DNA from: Candidatus Fermentithermobacillaceae bacterium
GTDB taxonomy: Bacteria > Bacillota > Sulfobacillia > Fermentithermobacillales > DUSS01
DNA length: 64,000 nt
Assembly: GCA_014896535.1 (NCBI GenBank)
Contig: JADBKE010000013.1
Span: 1-64,000 of the forward strand
Direction of reading: 5' to 3'
Part shown: positions 18,342-26,869 of the stretch, in pieces
Layout: every line of letters begins with the position of its first letter
Numbering within the stretch: position 1 is the first letter of the stretch
Position numbers and translations under genes: made by a program
The notes under the pieces: generated by a model
The model's input: only the letters and a program-made list of their open reading frames with translations
Database searches by the model: none
What the model was told of the DNA's origin: nothing

Positions 18342-18848
18342 CTACTGCTGCTCCTCAAATAGGGTTTTCGCCGCCAGTTCCAGGAGACGAGAGATGCCCA
18401 GGCCTACGACCACTCCGGACCCCGTCTGGATCAGGTCGAACAGGAATTCTGCCGGGACGGCGGCGGCTCCGTAGAGGACAAAGGCCCCCAACGAGTACCC
18501 GGCGATGGTAACGAGAGCTCCTGCCACCATGGCCGGGACTTTGTGGAGCTTTCTCCTGGTAACGAGACTGCCTACGAGATACCCGGTCAGCCCTTTTATG
18601 GCGATCGACCAGGGCATCCACGCGGGATAGCCCGCCAAGAGGTCGGCGACTGCAGAGCCAAGCCCCCCCGACACGGTGGCCAGAACCGGCCCGAACGACG
18701 CCGCGATTCCGTAAATGAGCCCATCGCCCAGGTGGATGTAGCCGTACCCTGTGGGGATGGGGATTTTCAGGAAGGCCGTGGCGGTTGCCACTAAGGCCGT
18801 ACCAAGAGCACCGATGGCGATAGCGCGCGTCCTCCGACTCCTCATCAT
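18342..18848 (-). CDS. ribU: ECF transporter S component, probably riboflavin (RibU-like)
   Basis: A 168-residue membrane protein with about five or six spans. It opens with a basic N-terminus (MMRSRRTR), then IPIPTGYGYIHLGDGLIYG, the hallmark of the ECF-type S-component family, followed by a GGLGSAVADLLAGYPAW segment. Such proteins bind the vitamin and join a shared EcfAA'T energising module, not seen here. The FMN riboswitch in its leader is the evidence that the substrate is riboflavin. The tandem ATGs at 18848/18845 sit 5-8 bases from a GGGAGG site; the longer frame upstream runs into the terminator and riboswitch and is not coding. Confidence 0.82.
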   Translation of the reverse strand: MMRSRRTRAIAIGALGTALVATATAFLKIPIPTGYGYIHLGDGLIYGIAASFGPVLATVSGGLGSAVADLLAGYPAWMPWSIAIKGLTGYLVGSLVTRRKLHKVPAMVAGALVTIAGYSLGAFVLYGAAAVPAEFLFDLIQTGSGVVVGLGISRLLELAAKTLFEEQQ

Positions 18849-18889
18849 TGAAACCTCCCGGAAAGCCCGGCGCGTGGGCGGCCGGGCAA

Positions 18890-18915
18890 AATTAAAGCCC
18901 CGGACCCCCGGGGCT
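18890..18915 (-). terminator. Expression-platform terminator of the FMN riboswitch
   Basis: On the minus strand AGCCCCGG (complement of 18908-18915) and CCGGGGCT (complement of 18896-18903) form an eight-bp stem with a four-base loop, followed by TTAATTTTG. It lies between the aptamer and the ribosome site, as expected for FMN-induced premature termination. Confidence 0.85.
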
Positions 18916-19023
18916 GTTGCTGACGAAGAACCCAGTATGGTGCGCTGGAAAGCGGCAGCTTGTAAATAGCAAGCCGCCGAAAGTCCAGACACAGGCCTGC
19001 CCGGCCCGTGCCGCGCGAAACCA

Positions 19024-19192
19024 CCTTCGCCCAATCGGACTATACCGTCGGCGCCGGAATCTCACCGGACTCAACCGCTGGGGCTGATGGGCTAACCTCG
19101 CCTTTCACCCGAAGACGGCGCTGCGCCCGTCTTCGATGGGGATTACCGGCGAAGCATTACCACCGGTTGGGAATTTCACCCTGCCCCGAAGG
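19024..19192 (-). promoter_or_regulatory. FMN riboswitch (RFN element)
   Basis: The minus strand carries the conserved RFN blocks in order: CTTCGGGGCAGGGTGAAATT at the 5' end, ACCGGTGGTAA, then TTAGCCC, GTCCGGTGAGATTCCGG, CGACGGTATAGTCCG and GGGCGAAGG at the 3' end. P1 is formed by CCTTCG and CGAAGG at the two ends. A variable GC-rich hairpin (GAAGACGGGCGCAGCGCC...) fills the usual variable arm. The terminator about 110 bases downstream is the output. FMN binding should switch off the riboflavin transporter gene. Confidence 0.96.
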
Positions 19193-19206
19193 GTCCCGCA
19201 CAACCC

Positions 19207-19212
19207 ATTATA
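19207..19212 (-). promoter_or_regulatory. -10 element of the riboswitch transcript
   Basis: Read on the minus strand the sequence is TGTATAATGGG, a perfect TATAAT preceded by TG. It lies 14 bases upstream of the aptamer P1 stem, which places the transcript start right at the riboswitch. No strong -35 is visible. Confidence 0.55.
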
Positions 19213-19316
19213 CATCAGGCCGCTTCCCACAGCACATCTGATTCTTCGCGGCCATAACAATGTCGGGAGGGAGCGCACGCCGGGACTGTGTCATCGCCGG
19301 GGAGGTTGTCGTTTCC

Positions 19317-20348
19317 ATGACTTGTGTGTTCTACCCGCCGACCATTCCGTGGGGAAAACTTACCCAGCGGCCTCAGCAGCTCATGAAATGCTTTGCGGAG
19401 GTGGGCTGGACCGCAGTCTACCACGACATCGGGATGCAGCGGACCGACCCTCCGGTGGTGAAAGTGCGTTCCGGGCTCTACCTCCTGTCAAGATACGCGC
19501 GCATCGAGGCGCTCCGCGATACGGTGAGTCTGACGCGTCCCGTAATCCTCTGGATAACCTATCCGCCCCACTCGAATCTGGTCGGGACCATGTACGAGGA
19601 AGACCTGGTCGTCTTCGACATTTGCGATATGCCTTCGGAGGAGTTTCTTTCGTGGAAAAAGTGGGTGAAAGAGATGTTCTGCAAAGCCTCCGTCGTTTTT
19701 ACCGCATCTCAGGTTCTCTACGATGCGTTCTCCCGATCTCATCCTTCCGTGCACTGCGTGCCGAACGGGGCGGACTGGCAACATTTTGCGCCTGCTTCCC
19801 GGAGCGTACCGGCGGACTTTCCCAGGAGGGCCGGCAGGGTAGCCGGCTACCACGGTGCCCTCGCCAGCTGGCTGGACTGGCGTCTCGTACGGCGAGTGGC
19901 CGAAGCCATGCCCGACTGGAACTTCGTTTTCGTCGGGCCCCTCCTGGGACTTGATCCAAAATGGCTTCCGAAACGCCCGAACATATTCTACCTGGGAGAA
20001 AAGAGCTACGAGGAGCTTCCGTGTTATACGGCGGCCTTTGACGTGGGAATGGTTCCTTTCGAGGTGCGCGAAGTGACCGTAGCTTCCGACCCGATCAAGG
20101 TTTACGAGTACCTGGCTTCGGGAAAGCCCGTAGTAGCGACGAACTTACCGGCGCTGGCAGGGCGACCCGGCGTGTATCTGGCGCGGAACGAAGAAGATTT
20201 TGCCGCCATGCTGGAGAAGGCTGTTTCTGAGGATTCGGCGGCCAGGCGCGGAGAGCGGTTATCTTTCGCCAGAGAGAACTCGTGGGAAAACAGGGCCCGA
20301 AAAATCACGGCCATCGTCAACGACGTCCTCCGGTCAGGAGTGGGCTGA
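19317..20348 (+). CDS. Glycosyltransferase of the GT4/TuaH type
   Basis: A 343-residue cytoplasmic glycosyltransferase. WGKLTQRPQQLMKCFAEVG at the start and DICDMPSEEF in the middle of the N-terminal domain resemble TuaH-like enzymes of cell-wall polysaccharide synthesis. The C-terminal domain has GYHGAL, FVFVGPL, and the sugar-nucleotide motif SDPIKVYEYLASGKPVVAT near residue 260. ATG at 19317 has GGGGAGG 11 bases upstream and is preferred to the ATG at 19260. It is transcribed away from the riboswitch and stands alone, so its glycan target is unknown. Confidence 0.8.
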   Translation: MTCVFYPPTIPWGKLTQRPQQLMKCFAEVGWTAVYHDIGMQRTDPPVVKVRSGLYLLSRYARIEALRDTVSLTRPVILWITYPPHSNLVGTMYEEDLVVFDICDMPSEEFLSWKKWVKEMFCKASVVFTASQVLYDAFSRSHPSVHCVPNGADWQHFAPASRSVPADFPRRAGRVAGYHGALASWLDWRLVRRVAEAMPDWNFVFVGPLLGLDPKWLPKRPNIFYLGEKSYEELPCYTAAFDVGMVPFEVREVTVASDPIKVYEYLASGKPVVATNLPALAGRPGVYLARNEEDFAAMLEKAVSEDSAARRGERLSFARENSWENRARKITAIVNDVLRSGVG

Positions 20349-20420
20349 GCAGCCGGTTGCCAGAGGATGTCTCATCGGGCTTCGGCGCCACCCCGGGGAC
20401 TCGCACGGGCTGACCGGGGA

Positions 20421-20768
20421 TCAGACTTCCATTAGCTCCCGGGTGAGAAACCATTCCCGTCGCGACCTGTCGTAGTAAAGCTCGAACGTCCGGCCATCCG
20501 CCGTTTTCACCCGGTAATAGGTGCGGTGGCGGCGCTGCCACCAGTGGCGGCGTTTGGGAGGTGCAGAGCCAAAACCCCAGTCGTCCCACCGGCTCAGGAT
20601 TTCCGACACAGCCGCCTGCCCTCCGTCCCAACTGAGACTCAGCGGCCGTTTGTAGCCGGGTTCCTGCGAGTATTCGACCTTGACCGGAGAACCTATGAAC
20701 CTGCTCTGAAGCAGCTTCCTCTGGGTGCCTGATCCGGTAGATCGGTCTTTCCCGTCTTCGGGCACCAC
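20421..20768 (-). CDS. DUF6504 family protein
   Basis: A 115-residue protein. The segment FIGSPVKVEY, the Trp-rich WDDWGF and WWQRRHRTYYRVKT stretches, and the closing FELYYDRSRREWFLTRELME are the family pattern. Function is unknown; members are small soluble proteins common in Bacillota and Actinomycetota. The GTG at 20768 has a CGAGGGGGT site upstream; an earlier ATG at 20894 would add a low-complexity stretch with no family match. It is divergent from the sigma factor gene. Confidence 0.75.
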   Translation of the reverse strand: MVPEDGKDRSTGSGTQRKLLQSRFIGSPVKVEYSQEPGYKRPLSLSWDGGQAAVSEILSRWDDWGFGSAPPKRRHWWQRRHRTYYRVKTADGRTFELYYDRSRREWFLTRELMEV

Positions 20769-20799
20769 GTGCCGACCCCCTCGTAACGAGTATAAACTG

Positions 20800-20805
20800 T
20801 ATAAT
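20800..20805 (+). promoter_or_regulatory. Candidate -10 element upstream of the sigma factor gene
   Basis: CTGTATAATGG holds a perfect TATAAT preceded by TG, the same arrangement as at the FMN riboswitch promoter. It is 160 bases before the sigma factor start, so a long leader would be implied. Confidence 0.3.
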
Positions 20806-20966
20806 GGCTGAAGCGGAGTAAAATCGCGATGAAAAGTCCCGGTGCCGATACTTTTTCTGCTCTTTGGCGTAATCCGATACTGAGCAGGTAGCATAAGCGG
20901 GTCAGGGCTTCCCTCCCGATCCGACCGGGCGGCGGAGACGTCTACGGGAGCGACCGGGCTCAGAAG

Positions 20967-21545
20967 ATGGGGGGCTTTCTACTGGCAAGCGACTTACTTC
21001 TCATCCAGAGAGCCCTTCGTGGGGATGCAGACGCGTTCGCTGAGCTGGTAGGAAAGTATCACAAGCAGGTGTTCAATTTGGCCTACCGGCTTACGGGTAA
21101 CAGAGAAGACGCCATGGACGTTACCCAGGAGACTATGCTTCGCGCTTACCGGGCCCTCGCATCTTTCAGAGAGGGAGCGGATTTCCTGCCCTGGATATAC
21201 CGGATAGCCTGGAATATCTGCGCTGACCGGGGGAGGAAACAAAAGAGGACGCCTGCTATGTCTTCCCTGGAAGGGAACGAGGCAGAGGCTAGGACGCTTC
21301 CGAACCCAGGGCCGTCGCCCGACGAAGACGTAGAGAGGGAGGAGCTGAGGCGAGCTCTGGAAGCGGCGATATCCAGGCTAGACGACGGCTACCGTGAGCT
21401 TGTGGTCATGTTCCACGTAGACGGGTTATCCATAAAGGAAATCTCGGAAATAACGGGGCTCAAGGATACGGTGATAAAGAACAGGTTGTACCGGGGAAGA
21501 CGAATGCTGAGAGAAATCCTTCGGGAAAGCGGGTTTGCCTATTGA
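20967..21545 (+). CDS. ECF-type RNA polymerase sigma factor (SigW-like)
   Basis: A 192-residue group IV sigma factor. Region 2 spans ~20-90 (FAELVGKYHKQVFNLAYRL, EDAMDVTQETMLRAY, FLPWIYRIAWN) and region 4 spans ~130-185 (YRELVVMFHVDGLSIKEIS, then KNRLYRGRRMLRE). It directs polymerase to a stress regulon. The gene downstream encodes a zinc-finger anti-sigma factor, and the PspC and LiaF-like genes behind it suggest envelope stress as the signal. The start codon context is weak, so a few N-terminal residues are uncertain. Confidence 0.9.
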   Translation: MGGFLLASDLLLIQRALRGDADAFAELVGKYHKQVFNLAYRLTGNREDAMDVTQETMLRAYRALASFREGADFLPWIYRIAWNICADRGRKQKRTPAMSSLEGNEAEARTLPNPGPSPDEDVEREELRRALEAAISRLDDGYRELVVMFHVDGLSIKEISEITGLKDTVIKNRLYRGRRMLREILRESGFAY

Positions 21546-21665
21546 GAGGCGCAGGCGTTTGTCGAGGGTCGAGCGCACCGAGCACGCCGGGTTCGCAAGG
21601 GGCCGTTCGGCTTCCGACCGCGACCCGTTGTAGGGGCGTGGCGCGATGACCGGGGGTGTTCCGGG

Positions 21666-22415
21666 TTGACGGCGTTGATGTGTCCTAACGATTTTGAGGT
21701 CGACCTTTACCTGGACGGAGAACTCGGTCCGGAAGAAAGCGCGGCTATCTCAAGGCACATCGAGACATGCCCGCGCTGTCGCGAGCGGATTGAATCCGAA
21801 ACGAGGTTCCGTGAAGCGTTGCGGCAGATACCCGTGGTCGCTCCTCCTCCCGAGTTTTCGGACCGCCTCTTGAGGATGGCCGTCCAATGGGTCCTCGAGG
21901 AAAAGTCCCTGTCGGAGGCGCCGAGACATGCCGTATCTGAAACGGCGTCGCGGAGCGCGCGGGAGGGGTTTTACCCGGTGGTATCTAGGCTGCTGCTGCG
22001 GCGGCTGCGGGAGAGGACGGCGGCTTTCGTCCGAAGTCTCGAGGTGGTAACCGGCGATTTCTTGGCCCGGCTCGACGTTCGGCGGGCAGTTGCCCTGGTG
22101 TTAACGGTGATGATGGCGGTCAGCCAGATTTACCTGGGAGCTTTGGGCACCGGAGTCGATCTGGGGCACGGAATCCCCGCGGGAATGGATGTTGCGGACG
22201 AGGCCGTGGCTTTCTTGAGGAGCTTCTCGTTCGCGGAGTTCGCAAAACACGTCTCCGAATTGTGGTGGGCGTTCCAGGCCGGCGGGAGCGGTACGGCGGT
22301 CATAGCGATGAAGGCCTTTTTCGGTGCGGAGTCTCTCGCCGCGATCGTTCTGGGGATGGGACTCGCCCTGGTTGTCACGTGGAGAAAACGCCGGGTAAGG
22401 TTTTCCGAAGATTAG
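21666..22415 (+). CDS. Membrane anti-sigma factor with zinc finger
   Basis: A 249-residue protein. The N-terminal domain (~1-60) has LYLDGELGPEESAAISRHIE followed by HIETCPRC, the HxxxCxxC zinc motif of ZAS anti-sigma factors. Two hydrophobic spans follow, at about residues 140-162 and 205-235, ending in the basic tail WRKRRVRF. It should hold the preceding sigma factor at the membrane until a signal arrives. TTG at 21666 has a GGGGGTG site seven bases upstream; ATG at 21678 is the alternative. Confidence 0.85.
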   Translation: MTALMCPNDFEVDLYLDGELGPEESAAISRHIETCPRCRERIESETRFREALRQIPVVAPPPEFSDRLLRMAVQWVLEEKSLSEAPRHAVSETASRSAREGFYPVVSRLLLRRLRERTAAFVRSLEVVTGDFLARLDVRRAVALVLTVMMAVSQIYLGALGTGVDLGHGIPAGMDVADEAVAFLRSFSFAEFAKHVSELWWAFQAGGSGTAVIAMKAFFGAESLAAIVLGMGLALVVTWRKRRVRFSED

Positions 22416-22459
22416 GTCAAGGGGTTTGCCGCGCAAATGCTTTGGGAGGTGCGTAGGTC

Positions 22460-23131
22460 TTGAGCAAGAGACTGTACAGGTCAAGAGAGGATGCCATCCT
22501 CGGCGGGGTGGCGGGAGGTCTGGCCAAATACTTTGGCGTGGACGTCGTAGTGGTGAGACTGCTCATCGTCCTCGCGGCGTTTCTGTTTCCCACGGGAAGC
22601 GTCATAGTCGCTTACATCATAGCGTGGCTCATCATACCGCTGGAGCCAAAGACGCCCGAGAAGGTCGAGACCCGCAGCGTCGAAAAACCTGTGCGGACAG
22701 GCGGGGCGCCATCGGCATCCTGCGGAATCTCGTCGGAGTCGGATAAGGTGCAAGCCGGGGCGTCTTCCGCTGCAGTCCAGGGGCAGGTTGGAGAAGCCCG
22801 CGACGTAAGCGTCGTGGAAACGGGGATTCGCGGGCCTGCTGCGGAGGAATCTCGTGCAAAGGAGACCGTACCCACACCCACCGGGTCCAAGGCGGAAGTG
22901 AGACCGCCCGAGCTCATCAAAGGTGACGCCGTAAAGGTATCCAGAGATCACGATACCGCGACCAGGCAGTTTTTGGGCTGGGCTTTGATGATCATCGGCG
23001 CCATCCTCCTCGTCCGGCGGCTTGCACCACCTTTGTGGTGGCAGATGCCTTTCCGGGTGGTTTCCCAGTGGTGGCCTCTCTCCCTCGTGGCTCTGGGAGT
23101 GGTCATAGTGATTTCTGCGTTGCGACGGTGA
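22460..23131 (+). CDS. PspC domain membrane protein
   Basis: A 223-residue protein. Residues 1-62 are a PspC domain (KRLYRSREDAILGGVAGGLA, then YFGVDVVVVRLLIVLAAFLF) with its characteristic span. Residues ~65-165 form a charged, Ala/Glu/Ser-rich linker. Two more spans end the protein (WALMIIGAILLVRRL and WWPLSLVALGVVIVISAL), resembling the LiaI/LiaF transmembrane module. The TTG start has a GGGAGGTGCG site. PspC proteins help sense membrane damage; the placement behind sigma and anti-sigma genes fits. Confidence 0.85.
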   Translation: MSKRLYRSREDAILGGVAGGLAKYFGVDVVVVRLLIVLAAFLFPTGSVIVAYIIAWLIIPLEPKTPEKVETRSVEKPVRTGGAPSASCGISSESDKVQAGASSAAVQGQVGEARDVSVVETGIRGPAAEESRAKETVPTPTGSKAEVRPPELIKGDAVKVSRDHDTATRQFLGWALMIIGAILLVRRLAPPLWWQMPFRVVSQWWPLSLVALGVVIVISALRR

Positions 23132-23193
23132 AATGACCGCGGTTTAGAGCGGCGGTGCTGATTCCACGTCTACCGGAACCGGAGGTGACTTTG

Positions 23194-24174
23194 ATGATCA
23201 ATAGAGTCGTTACGGGCGTTGTGGTGATCGCGGTGGGTATCATCCTGCTGATGAACACCACCGGCAAGCTGCCGTGGGATGTCTGGGAGGGAGTCCTGGC
23301 TTACTGGCCAGTGATTCTCATAGGTCTCGGCATCCAGATCCTATTCTCAAGGTGGAAGGTTCCCGGATTAGCCCTGGCCATCATCGCCATGCTGGTCCTC
23401 GCGGTGCTGGATCCGTTTGGGTTGGGCAGGCAGCCTTTAAGACATTACAGGTTCAACCCGCGCATGGTTCCGCGCAGGATAATCACGGTGCCCACGGAGT
23501 TTCACGAGAAAACGGTGGAAGTTCCCCTAACGCCTTCGCTGACGGCCTTGAGCATATCGGCGGACTTCCCAGTCTGTGAGTTTGGATTGAGGGGCGACCC
23601 CGAGGTGAGCTCCGGGGAAACGAGTCTTGCCCTTCAAGGGACGCTGAGATGGTCGGGGGTAGAGCCCAGAACGGAAGTGAGCACGTCCCCCGGAGGGTCC
23701 CCCGGCTCGGGGGAGACGGCGGCGCTGGTCATGGATGCCGGAGGTTCCGCAGGCGCCAATTCAGCTAAGTACCGCTGCGATTTCCGCCTGAACCCCTCTA
23801 TCCCGACCACCATTACGATAGACTCAGGGGTCGTAACAGCGGATATCGATGGCTCTAAGGCTGCGCTCGATCGGGTCGAAATCGACGGAGGCGTCGTCGA
23901 ACTCAAAGTGAAGTACGGCTTGTCCGGCAGGCCGCAGACCCTCTGGGTCGACGCCGGGGTGGTCTCCCTCGAAGTCACCGTAGACAAAGAATGCGGATTG
24001 AAGATCCAAGTATCCGGTCCACCGCTGGTGGTCAGAAATAACTTCTCCCAGGTCGGCCTCGTCAAAGAAGGAGATTACTGGGTTAGCCCCAATTACTCCA
24101 AGGCCAGAACCAAGTTGGACGTAACTGTCAGCGCCGGTGCAGGCAACATCACGGTGCATCGCATATCGTGGTAG
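23194..24174 (+). CDS. LiaF-like membrane protein with C-terminal beta domain
   Basis: A 326-residue protein. Three N-terminal spans (VVVIAVGIILLMN, AYWPVILIGLGIQILF, PGLALAIIAMLVLAVLD, within residues ~5-75) match the LiaI/LiaF transmembrane domain. The rest is beta-rich and resembles LiaF-type stacked-strand domains (IDSGVVTADIDGSKAALDRV, then IDGGVVELKVKYGL and VDAGVVSLEVTVDKE, a repeating strand pattern). A Gly/Ser-rich loop (about residues 165-195) interrupts it. ATG at 23194 has GGAGG eight bases upstream. Likely part of the envelope-stress output. Confidence 0.75.
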   Translation: MINRVVTGVVVIAVGIILLMNTTGKLPWDVWEGVLAYWPVILIGLGIQILFSRWKVPGLALAIIAMLVLAVLDPFGLGRQPLRHYRFNPRMVPRRIITVPTEFHEKTVEVPLTPSLTALSISADFPVCEFGLRGDPEVSSGETSLALQGTLRWSGVEPRTEVSTSPGGSPGSGETAALVMDAGGSAGANSAKYRCDFRLNPSIPTTITIDSGVVTADIDGSKAALDRVEIDGGVVELKVKYGLSGRPQTLWVDAGVVSLEVTVDKECGLKIQVSGPPLVVRNNFSQVGLVKEGDYWVSPNYSKARTKLDVTVSAGAGNITVHRISW

Positions 24175-24207
24175 TCAGTTTCCCCACATCGTCAGAAGAT
24201 GTACGCT

Positions 24208-24399
24208 CTACCGCACAGATCCTTTAATTAAATTCCCCAGGATACGCCGGCGGGTTTTATCCTCCCACCGGTCTTCGATGACGCCGCAATTCTCTTTGAG
24301 AGCCTCATTGTGCTCCTCCCGGTGGGCTAGTCGGCACGGGCACTGCGCGATCGTTTCTGGTTCCTTTGTTTTGGAAATTTCCTCTACTTCTTCGGACAC
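24208..24399 (-). CDS. Putative small charged protein, unknown
   Basis: A 63-residue frame in an otherwise empty 312-base gap, antisense to both neighbours. It starts at GTG 24399 and is rich in Glu, Lys and Arg, with three Cys (CPCRLAHREEH and ENCGVIEDRW). The composition looks protein-like rather than like a shadow frame, and no other frame competes. The ribosome site is weak. I do not recognise a family. Confidence 0.4.
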   Translation of the reverse strand: MSEEVEEISKTKEPETIAQCPCRLAHREEHNEALKENCGVIEDRWEDKTRRRILGNLIKGSVR

Positions 24400-24486
24400 A
24401 CTTATATTCGCCGTCCTCGGATGCTAGAGACGGCAGCAGAACACTGCTGAGGCAGGTGGGCGGCGATTCTGGTAGGAGTTCCGAGG

Positions 24487-26868
24487 GTGCTTTCGTTTTA
24501 CTACCTTTTTCCCATGTACCGCACGTTCCTCAGGGAGCTGGGAGTGCCGTTCGTCGAATCGGAAGCGCCGGCCGCGCGTGCGCTGGACGGGCTTTCGCTG
24601 TCTCCCACCGACGAGCCGTGCCCCAGCGTCAAAACAGCGTTTTACCATTGTAGGATGCTGCTCGACCGCGGGTGCGACGTCCTGTTCGTGCCCGCCCTGG
24701 TTTCGCTCGGCCGGACTAACTACTGCTGCCCGAAGATGATGGGGCTGCCCGACATGATTAAGGCGGGGCTCGACCTCCGACCGGAGCAACTCATAAGCCC
24801 GGTGATAGACGTGAAGGAGAATTCCAACTGGGAGAAATCGTGGGTCGAGGCGGCATATGCCCTCGGGGTCAAGGACCGGAAGGTCGCCCTCCGAGCTGTA
24901 AAGGGGGGATGGGCGGCGTGGGCGGACGCGAGAGACAGCATGGCGCGCCACCAAATACCGGTGCCGCGCATGATGGAAGGTTCCTCTGACGAGGCTTCTG
25001 AAAAGAGTTCCGGTTGCAACCGGCCGGTCACGGGCCTTATGGGGCATGCCTACGTTCTCTACGACGTGTTCGGGGCCGGGGTCCTGGATCTGGTGAGTTC
25101 TTTCGGGAAAGCGATTACGCCGGAAATGGTTCCAGAAGAAGCTGCCCTCGCGGAAGTCAGAACCATCTTCGAAGGCGAAAAGCTCTGGGCATTTGAAGCC
25201 CACATCCTCGGGGCTTCCTTTTACCTTCTCAGAAACCGCCTCGTAGACGGGATCGTGTTCGTATCCTCCTTTTCGTGCGGGCCTGCGTCGATCATCGAGG
25301 ACTACATCGAAGATGAGGCGGACCGCCAGGGCATTCCCTTCCTGGGGCTGGTGGTTGACGAACACGCGGGCCATCTCGGGCTTCTTACCAGGATAGAAAC
25401 GTTCATGGATGCCACGACGGGTGCGGGCACGCGGCGGGCTGTGGCCCCGCAGAGTCGTCCGGGGCAACAACCGGAGGCGCCCGGCATTCCGAGTCCGCAG
25501 AGCCGCGGCGTGTCGTCGCCTGGCCGTGGAAAGGCGGAACCCTTTGCCGACGGCGAGGTCAGCGGGAGGGATGGAAACAGCGAGGACGGGAGCAGGAGAG
25601 ATGGAAGGGAGCAGGATGGAAGCGGGCCGCTTCAACGCGACGCGGACGGCAGGGAAAAGCCTCCGGGCGCGGGGTCTCCGGGTACGCTGGCGAGAGGACC
25701 GGAGGTTCGGTCGCGACCCGGCGTATTGACGATGGGAAACCTTTACATCCCCCTCAAAGCTCTGTTTCACGAGTGCGGCGCAGACGTCCTGACTCCACCG
25801 GAATTGTCGGACCGCCTCGTCGCCCTCGGGAGGGAACTGGCGCCGGAATTCATTTGCTACCCCATGGTGGCGCTCCTCGGGCAGTGCAGGGAGCTTTGCC
25901 GCGCAGGGGCAAACCGCATCGCCATGGTGATGGGGAAAGGCAGATGCCGGCTGGGATGGTACGCCCAGGTAATGGAGAGCCTTCTCCGCCGCGCTGGATA
26001 CGATGTGGAAGTCGTCGGGTTCGACTCGCCCTTCCCCTGGACGGAGCGGGGATCTGCTTTCCTCCGGCAGGCGCAAAAGATCGTGGGAAAGCCGGCGGCC
26101 AGGGCGGTCTTTGGGGGAGCATCTGTTGCCCTGACCAAGCTGCTTTTGCTGGAACAGGCCGAGGAGATGCTCAGGGAGCTCAGGGCGTATGAGGTCCCCC
26201 GGGGTGCTGGCGACCGGCTATACATGGGGTTTCTTCGGGACCTTGACGCCGCCTCGTCAATCGGCGCATGCACCAGGGCCTTCGGTCGTTTCCGCAGAGA
26301 GTGCGCGGAGGTCCCGAAGACCGGGGAGCCGGCGGTGACGGTATCGATTGTGGGTGAGATTTACGTTCTCAACGAACCGTTCGTCAACAAGGACATCGAG
26401 CGGGTCCTGGGTTCCCTCCAAGAACGGGTGAGGGTTAAGCGGGACCTCACCGTAATGAACTGGTTGAAGAGACACATCATGGCCGTACCTTCCTCAATTC
26501 TGCACGAGATGAGGGTAAAGCGGGCCGCCGCCCCATACCTCAGACTTTCCGTGGGCGGGCACGGGCTCGAAAGCGTGGGAGAGTCCGTGCTCGCAGCCAG
26601 GTCGCGGATGGACGGCGTGATTCACCTGTTGCCCTTCACGTGTATGCCGGAGATCGTTGCGCAGAGCATCCTCGTGAAGGTGACCGAGGATCTGGACATT
26701 CCCATCCTCTCGCTGGTGCTGTCGGAACAGACCGGCGCGGTGGGACTGAAGACCAGACTAGAGGCGTTCGCGGATCTTTTGTGGGGAAGAAAACGGTCCA
26801 GGTCGAAACGTGCCGAACGATATTCGGTGTCGCTTCGCCCACAGCTACCGGGACGGATGGGAGAGTGA
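24487..26868 (+). CDS. Fused DUF2229 / 2-hydroxyacyl-CoA dehydratase-like iron-sulfur protein
   Basis: A 793-residue protein made of two related halves. Residues 1-308 are DUF2229: EAPAARALDGL, DEPCPSVKTAFYH and NYCCPKMMGLPDM carry conserved Cys likely to bind an iron-sulfur cluster. Residues ~309-410 are a low-complexity Gly/Arg/Asp/Ser linker. Residues ~411-780 start GVLTMGNLYIPLKALFHECG and resemble dehydratase D-component subunits. Both halves end alike (GIPFLGLVVDEHAGHLGLLTRIETF versus LDIPILSLVLSEQTGAVGLKTRLEAF; each shown only in part here as a comparison). Many genomes encode the halves separately. The family start VGVPR lies just upstream of GTG 24487 in an open frame, so initiation may be at CTG 24469. 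The substrate is unknown. The activase gene follows directly. Confidence 0.75.
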   Translation: MLSFYYLFPMYRTFLRELGVPFVESEAPAARALDGLSLSPTDEPCPSVKTAFYHCRMLLDRGCDVLFVPALVSLGRTNYCCPKMMGLPDMIKAGLDLRPEQLISPVIDVKENSNWEKSWVEAAYALGVKDRKVALRAVKGGWAAWADARDSMARHQIPVPRMMEGSSDEASEKSSGCNRPVTGLMGHAYVLYDVFGAGVLDLVSSFGKAITPEMVPEEAALAEVRTIFEGEKLWAFEAHILGASFYLLRNRLVDGIVFVSSFSCGPASIIEDYIEDEADRQGIPFLGLVVDEHAGHLGLLTRIETFMDATTGAGTRRAVAPQSRPGQQPEAPGIPSPQSRGVSSPGRGKAEPFADGEVSGRDGNSEDGSRRDGREQDGSGPLQRDADGREKPPGAGSPGTLARGPEVRSRPGVLTMGNLYIPLKALFHECGADVLTPPELSDRLVALGRELAPEFICYPMVALLGQCRELCRAGANRIAMVMGKGRCRLGWYAQVMESLLRRAGYDVEVVGFDSPFPWTERGSAFLRQAQKIVGKPAARAVFGGASVALTKLLLLEQAEEMLRELRAYEVPRGAGDRLYMGFLRDLDAASSIGACTRAFGRFRRECAEVPKTGEPAVTVSIVGEIYVLNEPFVNKDIERVLGSLQERVRVKRDLTVMNWLKRHIMAVPSSILHEMRVKRAAAPYLRLSVGGHGLESVGESVLAARSRMDGVIHLLPFTCMPEIVAQSILVKVTEDLDIPILSLVLSEQTGAVGLKTRLEAFADLLWGRKRSRSKRAERYSVSLRPQLPGRMGE

Positions 26869-26869
26869 T

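Noticed and set aside
24424-26076. 550-residue frame on the minus strand
   Set aside because: It is the antisense shadow of the dehydratase-like gene: Arg/His-rich, with no motif.
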